A DNA stretch of 64,000 nt from Methylobacterium sp. (GTDB lineage Bacteria > Pseudomonadota > Alphaproteobacteria > Rhizobiales > Beijerinckiaceae): the NCBI GenBank assembly GCA_020253445.1, contig JADCBP010000005.1:62001-126000 (forward strand), in the 5' to 3' direction. Below the pieces are notes generated by a model, which ran no database searches, had not been told where the DNA came from, and was given only the letters and a program-made list of their open reading frames with translations. The translations under genes were made by a program, and so were the position numbers. How positions within the stretch are numbered: the first letter of the stretch is position 1; each line of letters opens with the position of its first letter. Shown in pieces: positions 59,781 through 64,000 of this stretch.

Positions 59781-61565
59781 TCACCCGCCATTCGGCTTCG
59801 GAGCGGGCGAGGTGACCGCCGCAGATACATCCTCAAGGCCGTTCTCGAGCTTCTTCTCGATGGCGGCGCGCTCTTCAGGCTCAGGCTTGAGATCAAGCGC
59901 CTGCTGCCATTTGAACAGGGCCTCGCGCCGCCGCCCGACCCGCCAGTAAGCATCGCCGAGATGGTCGTTGATCGTCACGTCGCCCGCGCGAAGCAGCACG
60001 GCCCGCTCGAGTTCGCGCACGGCGTCCTCGTAGCGTCCCAACCGGTAGTAGGCCCAGCCAAGGCTGTCGACGATCGCGCCATCCTGTGGCGCGAGCGAGA
60101 CCGCCTCGCGCAGCATCTCGAAGGAGCGGTCGATGTTCATGTGCATGTCGACCCAGGAATAGGCCAGATAATTCAGGACATTGGCCCGCTCGGCGCGTTC
60201 GCGGGCATTGCGCGGGCGCGGCGGCAGCAATTCGAGCGCCTTCAGGAAATCCGGCTCGGCCTTGGCCCATTGCTTCGCGCGCTCGTAACCGATGGCGCGG
60301 CCGAAAAAGAGCACCCAATGCTTCTGCTCGACATTCTTCGTGGCCTTGATCGCCGCCTCATAGACCTCGATGGAGGCAAGCCAGTTCTTCCTCGCGCGGT
60401 AGATGGAGCCCAGCGTATCCGCCGCCTCGATATCCTCGGGGTGGAGCGCAAGGAGCGCCTTCAGCGCCTCGATGGCCTCGTCCGTTTTCTCGAGCCTCTC
60501 CAGCGCCGCCGCGCGACCGATGGCCGCGCGATTGCCGAAAACCGATGCCGGAGGAATGCGCGCATAGGTGTCGGCCGCACGCTGGTTCTGGCGCAATTGT
60601 TCGTAGAATTCCGCGATGGTCAACGTAATGAGTTCGTCGCCTTCGGCGAGATAATGCGCGAACTGCATGTAGACGAGCGCCGTCAGCGGATCCCGCGCTG
60701 CGGAACCGAGGCTGCCGAGGCTGTAGAACACCTCCGCCACGCCCTCGCTGACATCCGCCGCGAGCGGATCGAGCTTCTCGCCCTTGAACAGGGTGAGCGA
60801 CTGGGCATCCAGGAACGGCTGGCCGAGATTGCGTTCGCGCCATTGCCGGTAGATGCCTTGCGCCTCCGCGATGCGGCCCCGGCGCGACAGCAATCGCGCA
60901 TAGGCATCGGCAAAGCGGATGGAAGACGGATCGCTCTCATAGGCGCTCCTCAGCCGCTTTTCCGCCTCCGGAAACCGCTTGGCGACATCGGCCATCAGGC
61001 CGCCGAAGAAATCCCGGAACGGGCGGAGTTCCGGATCGGAGAAGCGATCGACCGTGCGCAGGGCGCCATCGAAATCACCCGAGCCCAAAAGCGTCCAGGC
61101 CCTGAGGAGCGACACCGTGAGATCGGTGCGGCGCTCATTGCCGCCCGCGCGATCGAAGGCCGCGCGCGCCCGCTGGAAATCCTTCGCCTTCAGCGCCCGC
61201 ACACCCATGGCGACATGCGCCAACGAGTTCTCCCGATCGCGCTGGGCCAGCCGTTCCGCGAGGCGGAAGGCCTCCGTCAGCCGGCCGTCGACGAGATTGG
61301 CGACAAAGGTCTGGTCGAGAAGCTCGGTGTTGCGCGGGTCCGCGCGCAGGGCCTCGGAGAAGAAATCCGCCGCGCCCGCGAGATCGCGGCTGGCATTCGC
61401 CACGATGCCCGCGATGAAGTTGCCGGAGGCGCCGAGCGCTTCGAGGCGGCGCGATCCGCCACCGGTCGGCGCGGCAAGGGCCGCTGGCACCATCACCAGT
61501 GTCGAGGCAAGGGCAAGCGCCCGCAAAGCCTTCGGCATCAGACGATTTTTCGGGCAATCCGTCAT
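59781..61565 (-). CDS. Exported tetratricopeptide-repeat protein (594 aa)
   Basis: A signal peptide (LRALALASTLVMVPAALAAP) is followed by TPR-like helices along the whole length (FFSEALRADPRNTELLDQTF, LALHPEDIEAADTLGSIYRA, DGAIVDSLGWAYYRLGRYED then AVRELERAVLL, DHLGDAYWRVGRRREAL). Similar proteins precede ispE in many Hyphomicrobiales. Probably a periplasmic scaffold. ATG 61565 is used; ATG 61538 gives a shorter signal. Divergent from the thioredoxin remnant. Confidence 0.88.
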   Translation of the reverse strand: MTDCPKNRLMPKALRALALASTLVMVPAALAAPTGGGSRRLEALGASGNFIAGIVANASRDLAGAADFFSEALRADPRNTELLDQTFVANLVDGRLTEAFRLAERLAQRDRENSLAHVAMGVRALKAKDFQRARAAFDRAGGNERRTDLTVSLLRAWTLLGSGDFDGALRTVDRFSDPELRPFRDFFGGLMADVAKRFPEAEKRLRSAYESDPSSIRFADAYARLLSRRGRIAEAQGIYRQWRERNLGQPFLDAQSLTLFKGEKLDPLAADVSEGVAEVFYSLGSLGSAARDPLTALVYMQFAHYLAEGDELITLTIAEFYEQLRQNQRAADTYARIPPASVFGNRAAIGRAAALERLEKTDEAIEALKALLALHPEDIEAADTLGSIYRARKNWLASIEVYEAAIKATKNVEQKHWVLFFGRAIGYERAKQWAKAEPDFLKALELLPPRPRNARERAERANVLNYLAYSWVDMHMNIDRSFEMLREAVSLAPQDGAIVDSLGWAYYRLGRYEDAVRELERAVLLRAGDVTINDHLGDAYWRVGRRREALFKWQQALDLKPEPEERAAIEKKLENGLEDVSAAVTSPAPKPNGG

Positions 61566-61878
61566 TCCATCATTCCCTGGCCTCGCGGGCCGCTGCGCGC
61601 GCTTGGCAATTCGGGCCATGCAGCGGTGCCGCGGCACCGGTCGCTCCCGCCCGAATGACCCAGGTTCCGGGTATCATCGAATACCATTGGAACAAAGGCT
61701 TTTTGAAGGTTCGGCGTCGCACCGGCTCGGCATTCATCCTGACGAAGTCGTGATGCGCAGGCGAGTGCGGCAGGCGAGCGCAGGAGAGATGACGCAAGGA
61801 TCCAATCGTCGCAGAAAGGCAAGCAGAAGATCGGAAGTTCGGCCTGTGGAAAGCATTCCCCCAGGCCGGGAAGGACCC
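61566..61878. other. Divergent intergenic region, no supported gene
   Basis: Between the TPR gene and the broken thioredoxin. A 32-codon plus-strand frame (MTQVPGIIEYHWNKGF, from about 61656, ending at 61753) is open in a less GC-rich patch but lacks a ribosome binding site and homologues I know. Promoters of both flanking genes are expected here. Confidence 0.4.
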
Positions 61879-62403
61879 ATGACGCTCTCCCGCCGCGCAA
61901 TGATGGCTTTCGGCGGTCTGGCTCCTTCGGCCGGTTTCTTCACGGCCATGGCGGCGCTACCACCCGGCTTTGCCGATGACCCGAAGGAATAGTTCGAGGC
62001 GGTGCTGAAGGGCGCGAAGCCGGTTCTCGTGCATGTCCATGCCGATTGGTGCCCGGTCTGCGTGCGGCAGGAGCGCGCCTTCCAGCAGCTTTCCGAAAGC
62101 GCCGATTTCAGGCGTTTCAACGCCATTCAGGTCAATTTCGACATGGATCAGGACTTCCGGCGTGCCTGGGGCGTCAATAATCAGTCCGTGATCCTGATTT
62201 TCAGGGGCGGGAAGGAAGCGGCCCGCATCGGCGGCGTGACGGACCCCGCGAAGATCGGCGAGTTCCTCGCTTCGGTGAAGCGAGCGCCCCGAAAGGCCCA
62301 TGAAAAGCCCCATGAAAAGCCCCATGAGAAGGCCCATGAGAAGCCCCATGAAAAGGCCCATGAGAAGGCCCATGAAAAGGCCCATGAAAAGGCTCATGAA
62401 AAA
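61879..62403 (+). pseudogene. Tat-signal thioredoxin-like protein interrupted by an amber codon and lacking a stop
   Basis: ATG 61879 starts MTLSRRAMMAFGGLAP, a twin-arginine type signal, to DDPKE, then TAG at 61990-61992. The same frame goes on FEAVLKGAKPVLVHVHADWC, PVC (Cys-x2-Cys), VNFDMDQDFRRAWGVNNQS, VTDPAKIGEFLASVKR, a thioredoxin-like domain. It then enters nine [AP]HEK repeats and passes the terminator with no in-frame stop, staying open to the window edge antisense to ETF-QO. A C-to-T change of a Gln codon is the simplest origin of the TAG. A GTG at 62002 could start a signal-less form. Confidence 0.7.
62296..62403 (+). repeat. Nine tandem 12-bp units encoding [A/P]HEK
   Basis: Units of (G/C)CCCATGA(A/G)AAG, nine in a row, read AHEK or PHEK in the thioredoxin frame. 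In another frame every unit contains TGA. Units differ at only three positions, so the array is recent. It ends at the terminator hairpin. Confidence 0.9.
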
Positions 62404-62434
62404 CGGGCGGTTCCGTGCGCCCGTTGTCTTTTTT
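62403..62434. terminator. Bidirectional terminator between the thioredoxin remnant and ETF-QO
   Basis: ACGGGCG (62403-62409), 8-nt loop, CGCCCGT (62418-62424), then TGTCTTTTTT; on the minus strand the stem is followed by TTTTTC. It serves both convergent transcripts. Confidence 0.8.
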
Positions 62435-62451
62435 CGATTGTGCCTCCGGGC

Positions 62452-64000
62452 TCACATGTTGGGATAGGTCGGACCGCCGCCACCTTCCGGCGCGACCCAG
62501 TTGATGTTCTGGGCCGGGTCCTTGATGTCGCAGGTCTTGCAGTGCACGCAGTTCTGCGCGTTGATCACGAAGCGCGGATCGGCCCTGGTCTGCTCATTCG
62601 CATAGACCACCTCATAGACCCCCGCCGGGCAATAAAGCCGGGCCGGCTCGCCATAGATTGGCAGGTTCTTCGCGATCGGAACCGAGGGGTCCTTCAGCTG
62701 CAGGTGAACCGGCTGGTCTTCCTCGTGGTTCGTGCCCGAGAGGAACACGCTCGAGAGCTTGTCGAAGCTGATCACGCCATCGGGCTTCGGGTAGGTCTTG
62801 GGCGTCACCTCGGCGATCGGCTTCAGGCTGGCCGAATCCGCCTTGCCGTGCTTGCGCGTGCCGAAGAACGAGAAGCCAAGCACCTCGTTCGTCCACATGT
62901 CGATCGCGCCGAGCGGAATGCCGAGCCAGGTGCCGAAGCGCGACCAGAGCGGCTTCACATTGCGCACCTTCCACAGGTCCCTGCCGATGAGGCTCGCGCG
63001 CCAGCTCTCCTCGTAGCTCGCCACCTCGTCATGCGCGCGCCCCCCGGCGATGGCCTTCGCCATGTGCTCCGCCGCGAGCATGCCCGAGAGCATCGCGTTG
63101 TGGCTGCCCTTGATGCGCGGCACGTTCACGAAGCCGGCCGAGCAGCCGATCAGCGCGCCACCGGGGAAGGTGAGGCGCGGGACACTCTGATAGCCGCCCT
63201 CGGTGATGGCGCGCGCACCATAGGAGAGGCGCTTGCCGCCCTCGAAGGTGTCGCGAACCATCGGATGGGTCTTGAACTGCTGGAACTCGTCGAAGGGCGA
63301 AAGCGTCGGGTTCTCGTAGTTGAGATGCACCACGAAGCCGACGGCAACGAGATTGTCATCGAAATGATAGAGGAAAGAGCCGCCGCCGGTTCTGGAATCG
63401 AGCGGCCAGCCGAAGGAATGCTGAACCAGCCCCTTCTGGTGCCTCTCCGGCTTCACCTGCCAGAGCTCCTTGAGGCCGATGCCGAATTTCGCATGGTCCG
63501 CGTTCTTGTCGAGGCCGAACTTCGCGATCAGCCGCTTGGAAAGATGGCCGCGCACCCCTTCGCCGAAGAGCGTGTATTTGCCCAGAAGCGCCATGCCGCG
63601 GGCAAAGCCGTCCTTCATCTCGCCGGAACGCGAAATGCCCATATCCCCGGTCGCGATGCCGATCACCGCGCCGGCCTCGTTGAAGAGAACTTCCTGCGCG
63701 GCGAAGCCGGGATAGATCTCCACGCCCAGCGCCTCTGCCTTCGCGGCCAGCCAGCGGCAGAGATTGCCCAGCGAAATAATGTAGTTGCCGTGGTTGTTCA
63801 GCAGCTTGGGCATCAGGATGTTCGGCAGGCGAATGCCGCCCGCCGGGCCGAGGAAGAGGAAGTGATCGGCCGTCACCGGTGTTTTCACCGGGCAATCCGG
63901 GTCTTCTCGCCAATCGGGAACAAGCCTGTCGAGGCCAATGGGATCGATGACCGCGCCGGAGAGGATATGGGCACCGACCTCGGACCCCTTCTCGACCACG
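62452..64000 (-). CDS. Electron transfer flavoprotein-ubiquinone oxidoreductase, 5' end outside window
   Basis: At least 516 residues. VEKGSEVGAHILSGAVIDP, PNILMPKLLNNHGNYIISLG and FGEGVRGHLSKRLIAKFGLD belong to the FAD and ubiquinone domains; SFGWPLDSRTGGGSFLYHFD follows. The C-terminus has LYCPAGVYEVVYANEQ and QNCVHCKTCDIKDPAQNINW, which bind one 4Fe-4S cluster. It passes electrons from ETF (fed by acyl-CoA dehydrogenases such as that at 46310) to ubiquinone. The N-terminal FAD motif lies beyond the right edge. Confidence 0.96.
   Translation of the reverse strand, partial: VVEKGSEVGAHILSGAVIDPIGLDRLVPDWREDPDCPVKTPVTADHFLFLGPAGGIRLPNILMPKLLNNHGNYIISLGNLCRWLAAKAEALGVEIYPGFAAQEVLFNEAGAVIGIATGDMGISRSGEMKDGFARGMALLGKYTLFGEGVRGHLSKRLIAKFGLDKNADHAKFGIGLKELWQVKPERHQKGLVQHSFGWPLDSRTGGGSFLYHFDDNLVAVGFVVHLNYENPTLSPFDEFQQFKTHPMVRDTFEGGKRLSYGARAITEGGYQSVPRLTFPGGALIGCSAGFVNVPRIKGSHNAMLSGMLAAEHMAKAIAGGRAHDEVASYEESWRASLIGRDLWKVRNVKPLWSRFGTWLGIPLGAIDMWTNEVLGFSFFGTRKHGKADSASLKPIAEVTPKTYPKPDGVISFDKLSSVFLSGTNHEEDQPVHLQLKDPSVPIAKNLPIYGEPARLYCPAGVYEVVYANEQTRADPRFVINAQNCVHCKTCDIKDPAQNINWVAPEGGGGPTYPNM

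Noticed and set aside
62404-64000. Plus-strand frame continuing open from the thioredoxin remnant through ETF-QO
   Set aside because: It passes a terminator and is antisense to a conserved enzyme; openness is due to codon bias. It is kept only as evidence that the remnant lacks a stop.

Overview
The window is a chromosomal segment of a GC-rich alphaproteobacterium, most likely order Hyphomicrobiales (Rhizobiales). Evidence: the gene neighbourhoods (fabI with a DnaJ-type chaperone, a 17-kDa-antigen-like lipoprotein and pdxH; xseB near dxs and tlyA; glyQ/glyS near a trmN6-like methyltransferase and a polyprenyl synthase; ispE, a TPR protein and ETF-ubiquinone oxidoreductase), short overlapping folP-folB-folK genes, and RIME-like dispersed intergenic elements. 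I could not place it at genus level.

Layout. 1-6.5 kb: a truncated Tat-exported nitroreductase-like protein with two tandem palindromes upstream, a DUF4386-like membrane protein divergent from a TetR regulator around a perfect palindrome, small membrane proteins including an ABA4-like one, and a soluble PAS-containing chemotaxis receptor. 6.5-8.1 kb is the only clear mobile or decayed zone: a CaiB CoA-transferase remnant, a truncated IS5-family transposase and an 832-bp decayed IS5-family copy, followed by tRNA-Gln and tRNA-Pro. 8.5-16.9 kb: AGE epimerase, folate genes, bioY, MBL hydrolase, DUF1499 protein, MarR regulator, L,D-transpeptidase, HDAC-like hydrolase. 17-26.7 kb: an HTH-RibB-degenerate RibA fusion, aroC, and the most interesting block: a Pls/PosA-type single-module NRPS (adenylation, carrier, six-helix membrane and hexapeptide domains) flanked by three related two-cysteine secreted proteins, a phosphoglycerate-mutase-like phosphatase and fabI. 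26.8-36.8 kb: DnaJ-like, lipoprotein, pdxH, SDR, NUDIX, AzlCD, dihydroorotase, YgfZ, HD hydrolase, tyrosine phosphatase, NrtR-like NAD regulator. 37-48 kb: xseB, CMD and rhodanese genes around a palindrome, dxs, Tat-exported superoxide dismutase, tlyA, RumA-type methyltransferase, corA, and an SDR/crotonase/acyl-CoA dehydrogenase set. 48-64 kb: Sua5-type synthase, LysR, MFS, glyQ-CDGSH-glyS, small secreted proteins, trmN6-like, polyprenyl synthase, DinB, ispE, TPR protein, a broken thioredoxin and a truncated ETF-QO.

Functionally most of the window is housekeeping: folate, isoprenoid (dxs, ispE, ispB), riboflavin, pyridoxal, aromatic amino acid and fatty acid synthesis, tRNA charging and modification, and acyl-CoA oxidation feeding ETF-QO. 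The best candidate for something little described is the Pls/PosA synthetase: its hand-aligned selectivity residues look like those of basic-amino-acid adenylation domains, suggesting a lysine-like homopolymer or capped product, with associated two-Cys secreted proteins.

The non-coding fraction is also unusual. RIME-like elements start or end exactly at genes and supply their TAG stop codons; several gene 3' ends including the stop are tandemly duplicated (glyS, bioY, a crotonase gene, a small Hyphomicrobiales gene); a palindromic repeat sits in frame inside glyS; and hexa- or dodecanucleotide repeats occur in genes for exported proteins.
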